From NCBI GenBank assembly GCA_033064195.1, contig JARBJD010000013.1, positions 434,001 through 498,000 of the forward strand: a stretch of DNA of 64,000 nucleotides. Reading direction: 5' to 3'. The notes beneath the pieces are model-generated. The model was not told where the DNA came from, searched no databases, and saw only the letters and a program-made list of their open reading frames with translations. Both the position numbers and the translations under genes were made by a program. Shown piece by piece: positions 46,201 to 56,238 of this stretch; position 1 is the first letter of the stretch; each line of letters starts with the position of its first letter. Origin of the DNA: Blattamonas nauphoetae. Taxonomy: Eukaryota; Preaxostyla; Oxymonadida.

Positions 46201-46564
46201 CATCTATTACAACGGAAGACGTGTGACAGTATTTGCCAAAATCAGCATATTGTGTGAGCAGCTTGCGATTGCCCAGTGTCTCAGCAGGATCGGGTTCTTC
46301 TCTCGCATTGTCGATGGATTGTTGGATGACGGCACATTCTTCGAAAGCGAATCGATTCTCCATTTCTTTCTCCATCAAGCGCGTTATTCTGACTATGGAC
46401 GAGCACATCGAAATATGTTTCGAAGTGCAATTCCGAGCTTTCTGGAGGAAGGCTGGCAGGATGCTGTGGACATCGTTTTGGTCAAGACGAAGATTACAGT
46501 TCCTGTCAGCAATGCAATTGAGCATCTGAAGGCCATGTTGAACTTCCATGGAGCGAATTTGTAA
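43293..46564 (+). pseudogene. Array copy F of the helical family, split by a MITE
   Basis: ATG at 43293 (MPPKQKLGKTRIT). The coding sequence runs to 45051, is interrupted by the 516-bp hAT-like MITE, and resumes at 45576. Without the element and one target copy the frame continues exactly (IIDFF to FDNSASKPFRDKLRKD) at the length of its siblings, 916 codons including the stop. A second lesion is TAA at 45677-45679 in place of the Glu codon of ILTSEL. It ends at the family GANL-TAA. It is the most diverged copy at the N-terminus and also differs in the ATHIL-type middle segment. Function lost unless a truncated product is used. Confidence 0.85.
45052..45567. mobile_element. hAT-like MITE, 516 bp, inside array copy F
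   Basis: 8-bp target duplication GTCATATG (45044-45051 and 45568-45575). Imperfect terminal repeats: CAGAGAGAATAGTGGTATGA at the left, CAGGGACAATAGTGTGATCA on the complement of the right. CAGRG ends with an 8-bp duplication indicate the hAT superfamily. Each end has a subterminal hairpin built on GTGTGATC: 45083-45110 (13-bp arms, 2-base loop) and 45536-45556. No transposase. Confidence 0.9.
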
Positions 46565-46813
46565 TGTCGAATGAATTAGAATGTCATTCATCAATGCTAT
46601 CCCCTTCATCGCATTCGTATTTGTTGCCATCAAAAGAAAGAATACCTCTCATTGTTCATACCATTTCATTTATCATAGTCATCTCACGAAAGGGATCACA
46701 TTTTTGAACATGGATGAAGTAAATGAAGTACAATGTTGACTGTCGTGCGTTTCCGAGATCGATCACCCATAGTTCTCACTCAGAATTCTGTTCTATCCAT
46801 TCTTCGAGACACA

Positions 46814-49800
46814 ATGTTGTTCCTCACTCCTTTTTGCGTTCATGTGCTCCTTGGTCTGGCCCATGCATTTGAGCCGTCATTTGATCGGAGCTCTCCTGTA
46901 TCCCTGTCTTCGATCATCAACGACCAGCTCAGGAATGGACGCGCATTTGGAACAAGTCGTTCCGTTCACTTTTCTGCGACCGAGGTTGTCCATGGCCATC
47001 AAGTCCTCATCTCCTCTCAACATCTCCATTTTGAGGGAACATCCACTCCATTCGTCCATACTAGCCATCTCGAACTCACAAACATCGCACTCCTCGAAGA
47101 CAGACACGAACCGTCTTCGAATTCCCTGGGCGAATGCACCTTCGTTGCTTCACTTTTGAATACATCACTGTCCATGGAGGGATTCATTTTTCATGTCATT
47201 GCCTCGAAACACGCGATGATTAAAGTTGACTCGTTGTCGCTCACAATATCGAAATGCACGGTGCTGACTGAAGGCTCGTTGTCACCATTTGTGATTTCGA
47301 ATGGAGGAGGATGCAGCAGCTCGTCGATTTCGATTGTCTCGTCGCAGTATGAAGCATCAAGTCGAACAGTCGTGTCATTGCCTCCGTTGACCAGCCTCGC
47401 CCTTCCGCTCAACAATCACCCATCCACTCACGATTCCTTCCCGGATGCTTTTGATGCTGCGGTGAATGTTGTGCATGGTTCAGGTCTGCATTTGGACGAT
47501 GTTCATCTCGGCCTCGGAACCGGCCCCCTGTTTGACTTCGGCGTGCTCTCGTCGCTTTCCCCCGCTGTTCCACCGACCACCATCTCCCTGACTGACTCCT
47601 CTCTCACAAATACCTCCAGTCTCTCTCCGAAAACAACACGACGACTTTTCCCTCTCGCAAGACAGATTCTGGTGTCTTGCGTTGTGGAACGATGCACCAA
47701 CCACTTTTCAGGCACAGCCGCAGCCGATGTGAACCTGTGTGGGTCCTTCCTCGCCTCAAATTCGTCGTTCGAGAAATGCTCATCAAATCTGGACGAATCG
47801 GACACGCATCCAATCTACACTCTCCTCCATCGAACCGGAACCAACCTCATAACAGTTCCATCCGGAACCCTGATCCAGGATGTCGAGGTCACTCGCTGCA
47901 CGTTCAAAGACATGACCAGCTCGACATACGCCTCTGCCATTCAATTTTTCAAAACGTCAGGAAACACAGCCATCCGGGAATGCTCATTCTACGACTGCAA
48001 CGGAACGTCGACTTATGGAGGCGCGGTTTGTGTCTCTCCAGACCCTAGCAAATACTCAATCACCTTCTCCTCGTGTATTGTCGTTCGGTGCAAAGGAACT
48101 CAGGTGTTTGGTGGAGCTGTTGCGTTATTTGACATGGTGCCATTGACATGTTCAGATTGTGTGTTCTATAGTACAGAAAGCACTCAGTTTGGGTCGGCAC
48201 TGAACGTTGTCAACGCACAAAGTTCTCAACAATCGACACTATCCAATTCGATTTTCGACAGTTCTTGTGCAAAATCCGTCGGGAACGGATCAGCACTGTG
48301 TTTCAGAACCAGCAAGAACTTCGTCTTATCCTCCCTCCGATTTATCAACACTGAAGTGGCTGATGCGCGAGATATTTACTGTTATGGAATGGTCGTCGAA
48401 ATTGATGAGAGTTGTGTGCTGCACTGTCAGTCTTCTCGATCTTCTCTCATCTGTAGAACTTACACTGATACGAATACACCAGTGAGTTCACAAGACGATC
48501 TATTCCAGACCATCACACAGGAGACGCTTGTGAAGTCGTTTGTGGGAAGTGAGAGCGATGACGGAACAGCCACCTTCACAATCGAAGTGGAAGACGAAGT
48601 GACTGGAGAGATGGTTGTCCTGTTGGAGAATTTTCAATCCACTCGCTCCTCTCCTCCACCCATCCATCGCTCTCTCACCTTCTCCTTCCCAACAGCAGCC
48701 AAGACAGCGTCATGCACAGTTGATGTGGGAGACACCGAACTGATCCAATCCCCAGTTTCCGAATACATGCTGAGAAGAGCATCGATTGCTGACTGGCTTG
48801 TGCACATCACTCCTTTATCAGTGTCGTCCACTGCTGTCTCCTTCAACGACGAGATGAAGACGATCATCGACATTTCACTCAATTGCGATGGAACCGTGCA
48901 AGCTGGATACTCGATTCTGGTGAAAACAGGAAACACGGAACGAAACCTGTCACTTGCTGTTGGAAGCGATCGCAGAACACTTGTTGCATCTGGTTCAATC
49001 TCAACCCTCGCTGGGTCGGTTTTCACCTTTTCGACAGATTACACCATCGTTGCTGTGAAGGATCTCTGGGGAAGCGCTCTCGTTCTGCCCGATGCTGTGT
49101 CGTTCACCACACCAGCAGAACCGCCAAGACTGATCAAAATGACACACAGCGGATTGGATTCCACTGGGGAGTATCTGATTGTGAAAGTTCGAGGAAGACA
49201 GATGCCAGTTGGAACATACACAGTCGAACTGAGTTCGGGAGGCTCGTTCGACGTGGAGTTTGTCGCTGAGAGGAATGGAGAGTCGCTGGAGGAGCGAGAT
49301 TCCGAACCTGCATCTGTCCCTATTTATGGAAGCGAGAAAATATTATCGTTCGACACACAGACATCGATTGTGAGAGCCGTTGTGAAATCAACGACAACAA
49401 AGGTCACTGTGTCTGAATCAGAGACTGAAATGCTCACGCCTGCAGAGCCCTCACGGATCACCGCGATCACAGGAGTGACATACGATGACCAGTTCACTCA
49501 ACTCACTCTCTCGTTCACGGGAATCAAATGTACTGCACCAGTGCATAAAGTGACAGTGAAGAACACAGCGACGCAAGAGACATATCAATTCGATGTAAAC
49601 TTCGACACTCCACAAACTGGAACGCGCATTGAAACTATTTGGAAGGAAGAAGGAACGACCAAAATCAAGTTTGGAGCGACATACGAAGTAGTTGGTGTGA
49701 CGGCTTCAGTTGGAGAGATTTTCTTCGAAAGTGGAATGTCATTTGAAGTGGTTCCTGCCCGTCATCGACTTCTCTCTGCCGGCACTGTCGTTTTCGACGA

Positions 49801-52800
49801 CCACCGAAATGTCAGCACTGTTCCGCTGAAGGGAGACAACATGCCACTCGGAAACACCACACTCAAACTCGTCGATGCCACTCATTACACCGAAACCAAC
49901 GAGTATTTGTTTGTTGATGTGGAAATCTCATTCACAGATGGCACAGACGGCTTGATTGAAGTCGAACTGTATCCCAATCCACAACTCGTTTATGGACACT
50001 CGTATAACACGTCGAAGATGACACGCTCAGGAATCGATGAGACAATGTTTATCACAACACAATTTGCGTTTCAGATGCCAACGGAACCGAGCAGATTGGA
50101 GAAAGTGACGCCTGTTTTGAACAATGAAACAACACGTGTGATTCTGACGTTTGAAGGAAGATTGTTCGATTCAGGTGAATATTCACTCAAAATCCAACCA
50201 ACTGCATCAAACACTGATATCACTGTTCCTCTCACTTGTAACGAAGATGGAACGCTTTCATGCTCAATCACAACTGAAGGGACAGACACACCACATGTTC
50301 TCTTCGGTGAAGTTTACACAATCGCACAGATCACGAAAGACTCCGCTCCCATCGTCATCAATCCACAGGCGAAACAATTCACTGTCCCCATCGCCACTCT
50401 CAAGTCTATCTCATTCGCATTCACAAATTCACCTTGCACGTCTTTCAAACTTGTTCTGACAACCGAAAACGTGCCAATCAACCAGCACTACACCCTGATG
50501 CTGAAATCTGGGAAGTCGTTCCCTGTCACTTTCTCGACATCGAAACAAGGAGAGACAGCATCTCATCCGATTGGATTGAGTGACACTCTCCAATATGGGA
50601 CAGAATACGAAATTGCAGATCTGATTGAAGATTCGAGTTCTTCGCCAATGAGGAAACAAACTGAGACGTTCACCACTTTGAAGAGACCACTCAATTTCAC
50701 TGCATTCGTTGACCAATCATCTGTTTCTGATGATGTGATGTGTGGGGACCAACTGAATCCATGTGGGTCGATTTGGAAAGCGTGGGATGTCGCTGTTGGA
50801 CTGAAACACGACGAAATCACACTCAGAATCCTGAAAGAGACGACAGAGACCCAACCATTTGTTGTTTCGAAAGACATGTCAGTGTTGATCGAGAATGGGA
50901 AGAATCTGAATGCAGTCTTCAGAATCTCTGCCTCCTCGACACATTCGGAGGGTTCTGGATTGATCACAGTGAACGAGGGGAGTTTGGAACTGAAGAAAGT
51001 TGAAGTTGCTGTTGAAACGGCTTCCAAGTCGTTTGTGTTCCTGTTTGGAGTGAATTCGATCATCGTTTTGGAGAATTGTGTTGTTGATGGAGTGAACATT
51101 CCTCTTCCGAACTCCGATTCGCTTTCAGTGTGCGAATGGAAAAGTGGAGTGATTCGACTTGACAACTGTGAAACCACAATTGACTGGACGAAGTTCCATG
51201 AGCTGCCTCAAGGAGCACTTCACATGAAGAATGGAACAATCACGATCGACGGCTCGATCTTCAGAGACAACACTCCAAACCATGACTCGTTTCCATCAGC
51301 GAGACGAAACATTCAGTGTTCGGATGGGGGAGAAGTTCGGATAGGAACGCTGACAGGTGGAGATGGGAGTCAGAACACTTCTTCGCCGTGGATCGCACTT
51401 GGTAACTGCAAACTGAACTCGACGAGTGTGGATGTGCGGAAGTCGTTGTTCATTCCGATTTTGGATTCGAACAAGACGACATCCAATTCCACCAAAGACT
51501 TTTACGAAGTGTCCCTTGTTGGATCTGTTCTGATGCCGTGTGGGTTGGGATTGGAGGTGGTGGAGTGGGACGAAAAAAAGAAAGTGGAGAAGAGATCAAC
51601 ACGGATGGATCTGACGGGTCTGAATTCTTCGGAATGGACAGAAACTTCGGTCAGTTTCAAGCTGAATCGGTCGTCCATCAAAAACATCGATCATTCACTC
51701 GAACTGCACGCGAAACTCTCATTTGGGCAGAATCAAAGCACAGACAACTTCTTTTTGCTGAAACTGAGTGACGCGACAGCGAAGAAGGCACATACACTGG
51801 AACAAGCGAAGAAGATGATGGTCTGGCTGATTCCAGTGATTGTGGTTGTGGTTGCTCTCCTCCTCGTTCTTCTCCTCGTTCTCATCTGTCGAAGGAAGAG
51901 GCAGCAGAAGAGAGACGCAGAGAATTTGATCAAGAACAGAGAGATGGATCCACAAGAATCACTCGCTGTTGAAAAATACGACGATCACAATGTGATTGTC
52001 GTGCCGATGGACGCAGATCACACGAACAACATGATCCATCACAATGTTCCGAACACGATGGGATCGCACGCTGTGCCTCAAGAGGACACTCTGAACAAGA
52101 TGGACAATGCACAGAGCGGCGAGGGCGTGCATGGTTATGCAAAGACGAAGATGGCAGTGCGATGCGGAGAGGAGCTGGTGGAGGTTCCTGTGAATGTGAA
52201 CAACACGCTGTACAACAGACTGCACAAGGGAGGCCCGCCCCTCGACACCCAAAACGTGTTCCGGATGATCACCCGAGGACTCGCCCAACTCGCCAAACAC
52301 AACCCGCAAATGCCGATTCTTACGCGCCTGTCGCCGATGTGGGTGTTTCTGGATGGGGACACTCCTCTGTTTCAAGTCTACGACAACAACGCGACTGCAC
52401 AAACGAACATCCCTGAAAGTTCGTTTTTTCGCGGATCAGAACACAAGACGATGAATGAGAGCTTGGTGCCATCGATTGAAGACGTGAAGCAGACACGCTC
52501 AGCTGCGAATGGCTCGTCATTCTCTCACTCGCTGGCCGGACAGTCGTCGGATCGAACGAGCGACGGACAGCGCTGGATGGTGCCGGAAGTGGCAGACAAG
52601 AAGGTTGAGATCGACACGAGCAAGGCGTCAGTTTTTAGTCTTGGCCTGATCTTGTGGGAAATGGAGACTGGTCTTGTGCCCTTTGGGGAAATCGACGCAG
52701 TGAATGCTCAGCGACAGTTGGGAACAGGGTCGCTGCCGCTGATGGACTCGTGGACGAACGAGTCGAAAATTGAGCTGGTCCGAAGATGTCTGAATTTGGA

Positions 52801-52903
52801 TCCGAAAGAGAGGCCGACACTGGACGAGATTTGCTCGCTTCTGGATTCGGATGCTGAGTTGGGGAAGCCAGCAGTGGTGAAACAGAACATGGAAGAATGT
52901 TAA
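46814..52903 (+). CDS. Beta-helix/Ig-repeat receptor-like pseudokinase (2,029 residues)
   Basis: Intact and intronless. The ATG at 46814 opens a signal peptide (MLFLTPFCVHVLLGLAHA); an in-frame ATG 27 codons upstream would bury it. Residues ~20-600 are beta-helix coils, ~640-1290 are about six Ig-like repeats of ~100 residues each starting near TPAEPPRLIKM/TPAEPSRITAI/MPTEPSRLEKV, then a CG...PC module (MCGDQLNPCGSIW) and further beta-helix. A membrane helix at ~1668-1692 (VWLIPVIVVVVALLLVLLLV) with CRRKRQQKR after it is followed by a ~330-residue cytoplasmic part. Kinase-like landmarks: TRLSPMWVFLDGD in place of HRDLKPxNVLLD, RWMVPE for APE, SVFSLGLILWEMETG, and DPKERPT. Glycine loop, catalytic Asp and DFG are missing, so catalysis is unlikely. 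It should act at the cell surface or in phagosomes; ligand unknown. Confidence 0.88.
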   Translation: MLFLTPFCVHVLLGLAHAFEPSFDRSSPVSLSSIINDQLRNGRAFGTSRSVHFSATEVVHGHQVLISSQHLHFEGTSTPFVHTSHLELTNIALLEDRHEPSSNSLGECTFVASLLNTSLSMEGFIFHVIASKHAMIKVDSLSLTISKCTVLTEGSLSPFVISNGGGCSSSSISIVSSQYEASSRTVVSLPPLTSLALPLNNHPSTHDSFPDAFDAAVNVVHGSGLHLDDVHLGLGTGPLFDFGVLSSLSPAVPPTTISLTDSSLTNTSSLSPKTTRRLFPLARQILVSCVVERCTNHFSGTAAADVNLCGSFLASNSSFEKCSSNLDESDTHPIYTLLHRTGTNLITVPSGTLIQDVEVTRCTFKDMTSSTYASAIQFFKTSGNTAIRECSFYDCNGTSTYGGAVCVSPDPSKYSITFSSCIVVRCKGTQVFGGAVALFDMVPLTCSDCVFYSTESTQFGSALNVVNAQSSQQSTLSNSIFDSSCAKSVGNGSALCFRTSKNFVLSSLRFINTEVADARDIYCYGMVVEIDESCVLHCQSSRSSLICRTYTDTNTPVSSQDDLFQTITQETLVKSFVGSESDDGTATFTIEVEDEVTGEMVVLLENFQSTRSSPPPIHRSLTFSFPTAAKTASCTVDVGDTELIQSPVSEYMLRRASIADWLVHITPLSVSSTAVSFNDEMKTIIDISLNCDGTVQAGYSILVKTGNTERNLSLAVGSDRRTLVASGSISTLAGSVFTFSTDYTIVAVKDLWGSALVLPDAVSFTTPAEPPRLIKMTHSGLDSTGEYLIVKVRGRQMPVGTYTVELSSGGSFDVEFVAERNGESLEERDSEPASVPIYGSEKILSFDTQTSIVRAVVKSTTTKVTVSESETEMLTPAEPSRITAITGVTYDDQFTQLTLSFTGIKCTAPVHKVTVKNTATQETYQFDVNFDTPQTGTRIETIWKEEGTTKIKFGATYEVVGVTASVGEIFFESGMSFEVVPARHRLLSAGTVVFDDHRNVSTVPLKGDNMPLGNTTLKLVDATHYTETNEYLFVDVEISFTDGTDGLIEVELYPNPQLVYGHSYNTSKMTRSGIDETMFITTQFAFQMPTEPSRLEKVTPVLNNETTRVILTFEGRLFDSGEYSLKIQPTASNTDITVPLTCNEDGTLSCSITTEGTDTPHVLFGEVYTIAQITKDSAPIVINPQAKQFTVPIATLKSISFAFTNSPCTSFKLVLTTENVPINQHYTLMLKSGKSFPVTFSTSKQGETASHPIGLSDTLQYGTEYEIADLIEDSSSSPMRKQTETFTTLKRPLNFTAFVDQSSVSDDVMCGDQLNPCGSIWKAWDVAVGLKHDEITLRILKETTETQPFVVSKDMSVLIENGKNLNAVFRISASSTHSEGSGLITVNEGSLELKKVEVAVETASKSFVFLFGVNSIIVLENCVVDGVNIPLPNSDSLSVCEWKSGVIRLDNCETTIDWTKFHELPQGALHMKNGTITIDGSIFRDNTPNHDSFPSARRNIQCSDGGEVRIGTLTGGDGSQNTSSPWIALGNCKLNSTSVDVRKSLFIPILDSNKTTSNSTKDFYEVSLVGSVLMPCGLGLEVVEWDEKKKVEKRSTRMDLTGLNSSEWTETSVSFKLNRSSIKNIDHSLELHAKLSFGQNQSTDNFFLLKLSDATAKKAHTLEQAKKMMVWLIPVIVVVVALLLVLLLVLICRRKRQQKRDAENLIKNREMDPQESLAVEKYDDHNVIVVPMDADHTNNMIHHNVPNTMGSHAVPQEDTLNKMDNAQSGEGVHGYAKTKMAVRCGEELVEVPVNVNNTLYNRLHKGGPPLDTQNVFRMITRGLAQLAKHNPQMPILTRLSPMWVFLDGDTPLFQVYDNNATAQTNIPESSFFRGSEHKTMNESLVPSIEDVKQTRSAANGSSFSHSLAGQSSDRTSDGQRWMVPEVADKKVEIDTSKASVFSLGLILWEMETGLVPFGEIDAVNAQRQLGTGSLPLMDSWTNESKIELVRRCLNLDPKERPTLDEICSLLDSDAELGKPAVVKQNMEEC

Positions 52904-54008
52904 CAAGCGAGGAGAACACTCCACGACCACTCTCATCTCGTCACAGTCTTGTTCTCTCCAACACATTCACCACATTCTCTCTCAATCGATCGTGCTCACC
53001 CATCTCACCCAGGAGGATAATCACTGTCACTTCTCGTCTCCGATGCTCCTCCTTTATCCGCCACACACCACGTCACTCACACACCATTTGTCAACTTATT
53101 TGAAGTTGAGAGAGTCACTTCAACTCGTTGCCAGCTCACTCTCTCGACTTCACCAAACACCACGTCACCATCACAACCATCAATCGCCAATTCGAAGCAG
53201 ATGTCTCTGCAGGACCAGTCAGCACGTCAGACTCGTTCTGAAGACCTGCTTCTGTCACGTCACAACCGCTTTTCGGATGTCTGTTGGAGTCAGACTGATT
53301 TCGTCCACTCTCCGCGATTTGGGGGTGTTCGAGAAGTTAGGAAAGAGAATGAAGGGTGAATTCCACGCTGGTGTTCATCTTCTCTTCTTCAACACCTTGC
53401 CCAGCCTTCCAACACCATCGCACAAAAGGCACCTTCACCTCATGTCACCATCAGCTCGTCGCTGTCTGATCTTCTTCCTTGTCTGTCCCCTTCTCGCGTG
53501 TTCATTCCTGTTTGGATGCTTCAGAGAGGAAGAGGACGAGACAGTTGGCAGACAGGAGGACAGCCACGTCGATGAGCAGATTCTCCATTCACCTCTTTCT
53601 TTGCCCACATCTTCGCTCTTTCGTCTTGTTTCTCGTCTCTTTGTTCGTCTTCTTGTTGTCTGCCGAGAGAGTCAACGATTGATGCCTCTCTTCGTCTTCC
53701 TTCTTCATTTTTCTCGGAGTTGAGAAGCCATTCAGTCTTTCCTTCAAAATCATCGCTTTTTATACTTTTCGACACTTTGTGCTGCACAATTCGGAATCAA
53801 TTTCCTTTCTCATCAAAACGGACACTTCACGGCATCTCACCATTTCAGGACGCGAACGTCCTCCTCGCCATTTCATTCTTTCAAGTTCCGTTGCTGATTT
53901 TCTGAGAAAGATGTTGTGTTCCGCTTGTTTGTGAAGAGAATCACATGGTCTGAGAAGAAAGGAAGACGAATTGGGGAGAATTGGACACAATTCAGAGATA
54001 CGTCTGTT
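52904..54008. other. Pyrimidine-rich gene-free stretch
   Basis: Plus-strand sequence is C/T-rich with many CACTC and TCTTC runs. A 243-codon open frame (52992-53723, plus) has biased Leu/Ser/His composition and no recognisable domain; I take it as fortuitous. Probably the 3' flank of the pseudokinase gene, matching the bias at 1-394 beside its cousin. Confidence 0.45.
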
Positions 54009-55020
54009 TTAGTATGATCCACCCACTATTGATATCTTGGAGACACCTTTCGTCCATCTCTCACAAATTCGTTGAGATGGAGATCCTAACTCCGATGAAG
54101 AACCCTTTGATGTCTTCAGCTGCGACAAAATTTGTGATGATGTCAAAGAGGTGAAGGTTTTTTGTGAATTGAGTGAAAGCTTTGAACAAACTGGTGGAGA
54201 ACCAAGAGTCGTGACGAGTCCTTCGAAGAAGATCAGATTGTTTCTCCGATCTACCAATGTCACAATGAACGGCCGATCGAAAACGAGCTCCAGGGAAGGA
54301 TTGAGGGGAAAACGAGCCGGCATATCCAATTCAGAGAAGGCAATCTCTATGGCTACTGTCAATCCATTATCTGTCACTTCCAGAACTGTTTTGTGGATTA
54401 CTTGGCTGAGTGAAAACAGAAAAAATGCGAGAAAAGATGATGATGAAGAGGACGAAGAGCCATACTCGATTTTGAGGGATGCGGGAGAGATTCTGGGAAA
54501 CTCAGCGGCGTCTGAGAACGCCTCTCCCATCCCAAGAGCAGTCAGCGGTTCCTTCAGATCTTCAGTGCATTCCATATTGAATTTCGGAAGATGAAGGTTG
54601 ATGCTGACACAATCAGACAAAGAGAATGGGAATGAAGGAACACGGAAGAACACACTCTTTGAATCTGCATTGTTCAACAAGAGCAGAAAACATTTGTGGT
54701 TCGAGATACTTTTCTGCTGTGGAGAGAAGCGCATTCTGTCCAGTTTCTAAAGAAGGAGAAAATGAGTGAAGTCAATAGGATGAGGAACAGCACACCGTTT
54801 GGAAGAATCAGAACCATATTCGCGTCAGAATTCCGAAAGAACAGGCGGACAGCTGAAACATAAGAATTGTTGAAATACCTGAGTTTGTGTGTCATGTCCA
54901 TCATGGGCACTTTCCGCTTCGTCCCATCAAACAATGTGAAGTTCCGCGGATGTGTGGAAGATGGATCGAATGGGATATGGAAATCCTGCTTGAAGTGGAC
55001 AGTGTTGATCAGGAGGGATA
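54009..55020 (-). pseudogene. Serpin, 5'-truncated, two introns
   Basis: The C-terminal half of a serpin. Read leftwards: INTVHFKQDFHIPFDPSST, DGTKRKVPMMDM, NMVLILPN, LHLPKFNMECTEDLKEPL, TALGM, VIHKTVLEVTDNGLTVAIE, and FDRPFIVTL. Introns 54795-54747 (49 nt) and 54655-54604 (52 nt) restore these motifs in phase (for example FK-D-INLHLPKF). The reactive-centre hinge VTDNGLTVAIEIAFSE lacks the usual run of small residues, so it may not be inhibitory. Everything before the INTVHF strand, normally ~160 residues, is absent: sequence right of ~55020 belongs to a plus-strand coiled-coil gene. An unusual ~60-residue tail follows FEGLV. Most likely a truncated pseudogene; a remote upstream exon cannot be excluded. 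Confidence 0.7.
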
Positions 55021-55039
55021 TTATCTTTACCGAGTGCTT

Positions 55040-55851
55040 AATCGCCTCCCACGAGACAATAATCGCAAATTTAACAAGAGAGGCCCTTGACCTGCACAAC
55101 GCTGGAAATAAAGCTGGTTTGATTGCTCAATTCTTGCCATCGTTCTCCCAGGTGCCATCGTTAAATTGGAGGGAAAAAAAGTTCTCCAGAAGCAGCTTGA
55201 GATGGACCGAGACTATCTTCTACAACGCAACACCGATTTTTTCCTTGTGGATCGAATGATTCAGTTGGGGAAGGAATCGATGTCGCCTGAAAACATCTTG
55301 GAACTAAAGCAATGTGTTTCCAGCTTGGAAGAAATCATCGCCGACAAACAGAACGAACTCACTAAATTGAAAGAACATGCCCTTGAGCAACCACGAGCCG
55401 GAGATGCCAGTTCCGAAGCCACGGAAAACTCTCCGATTCGGAAAGAATTGAGGCAGGTCCAGCAACTTTTTTTGCAACGGCTCCTGCATCGTCATGAAGT
55501 GTACAGACTTCTTCTGATGGAGACAGAACCATATTCTCATCAAACTTCGACTGGTGAAGCCGCCCCATCTTCGCCGGACTCTCTTTCACAGCTGAAGCTG
55601 GATATCACCAAACTCGAACAACTCCTCTCCCTCTACCAGGGGAAAGTCCAACAATTGGAAAAGGAGGCCGTTGAACTGCAACGAGCCGGAAATAAAACTG
55701 GTTTCATGTCTCATTTCTTGCCGTCATTCTCCCAGCTGCCATACTCAAAATGAAGGAAAAAATGTATATCGAGAAGGAGTTGGAGAAAGACCGACAACGT
55801 CGTTCAGATCTAAAACAACAGCTCGTTCAGATGGAGAGAAGTGCGCAATAA
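55040..55851 (+). CDS. Coiled-coil protein, tandem modules, 35-nt introns, 5' end missing
   Basis: A charged helical protein with two modules of the form LxxEAxxLxxAGNK. The first crosses 55117 and the second 55701; each is followed by a 35-nt intron (55117-55151 and 55701-55735, GTTT...CCCAG). Splicing gives AGNKAGAIVKLEGKKVLQKQ and AGNKTAAILKMKEKMYIEKE and runs to LVQMERSAQ-TAA at 55849-55851. Long heptads (SLEEIIADKQNELTKLKEHA; ITKLEQLLSLYQGKVQQLEK) predict coiled coils. It is homologous to the gene at 63560-63927, which ends LAQMESSTQ. No start codon is evident: the left end at ~55040 abuts the serpin fragment, so the gene is probably truncated or rearranged. Confidence 0.6.
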
Positions 55852-56238
55852 GTTGGTTGGTTTTCGCAGGCCACGTGTCAAGTTAATATTCTGTTTGTCA
55901 GCCACATTGGTTGTCTCTTCTCGGTTGTCTTTGATTTGTTTTCACCCTTCAGTCGTGCCATCCCTTCCTGGGTTCGTGGGGATTGTGGGTTCTAAGCTTT
56001 TTTCTCCTTTCATCCACATCACTCCACATTATCTCGAAATTCACGCTGGAAACAGAAATAACCAATCTTCTCTTGAAAACTGGAATCGATTCAATCTCTT
56101 CGGCAATATCTTACCAACATTGTACTCCTTCGAAGAGTTCCTTTGAAGCAATCAGGATCGCGATATTTTTAATATCAGATCTCATTCCGCTCTTTCGATA
56201 AAAAGTTGTGGGATTCCAAAATCGTCCGTGAATCACTT
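55852..56238. other. Gene-free stretch before the methyltransferase
   Basis: AT-rich near its right end with no credible coding frame. It should hold the promoter of the methyltransferase gene, but I recognise no element. Confidence 0.4.

Noticed and set aside
25458-46564. CRISPR-like or satellite repeat
   Set aside because: The periodicity is ~3 kb and each unit is a protein-coding gene; there are no short direct repeats with spacers.
52992-53723. A 243-codon plus-strand frame with a hydrophobic LIFFLVCPLLACSFLFGC
   Set aside because: Composition follows the C/T-rich DNA, there is no domain or paralog, and overlapping frames are equally open.
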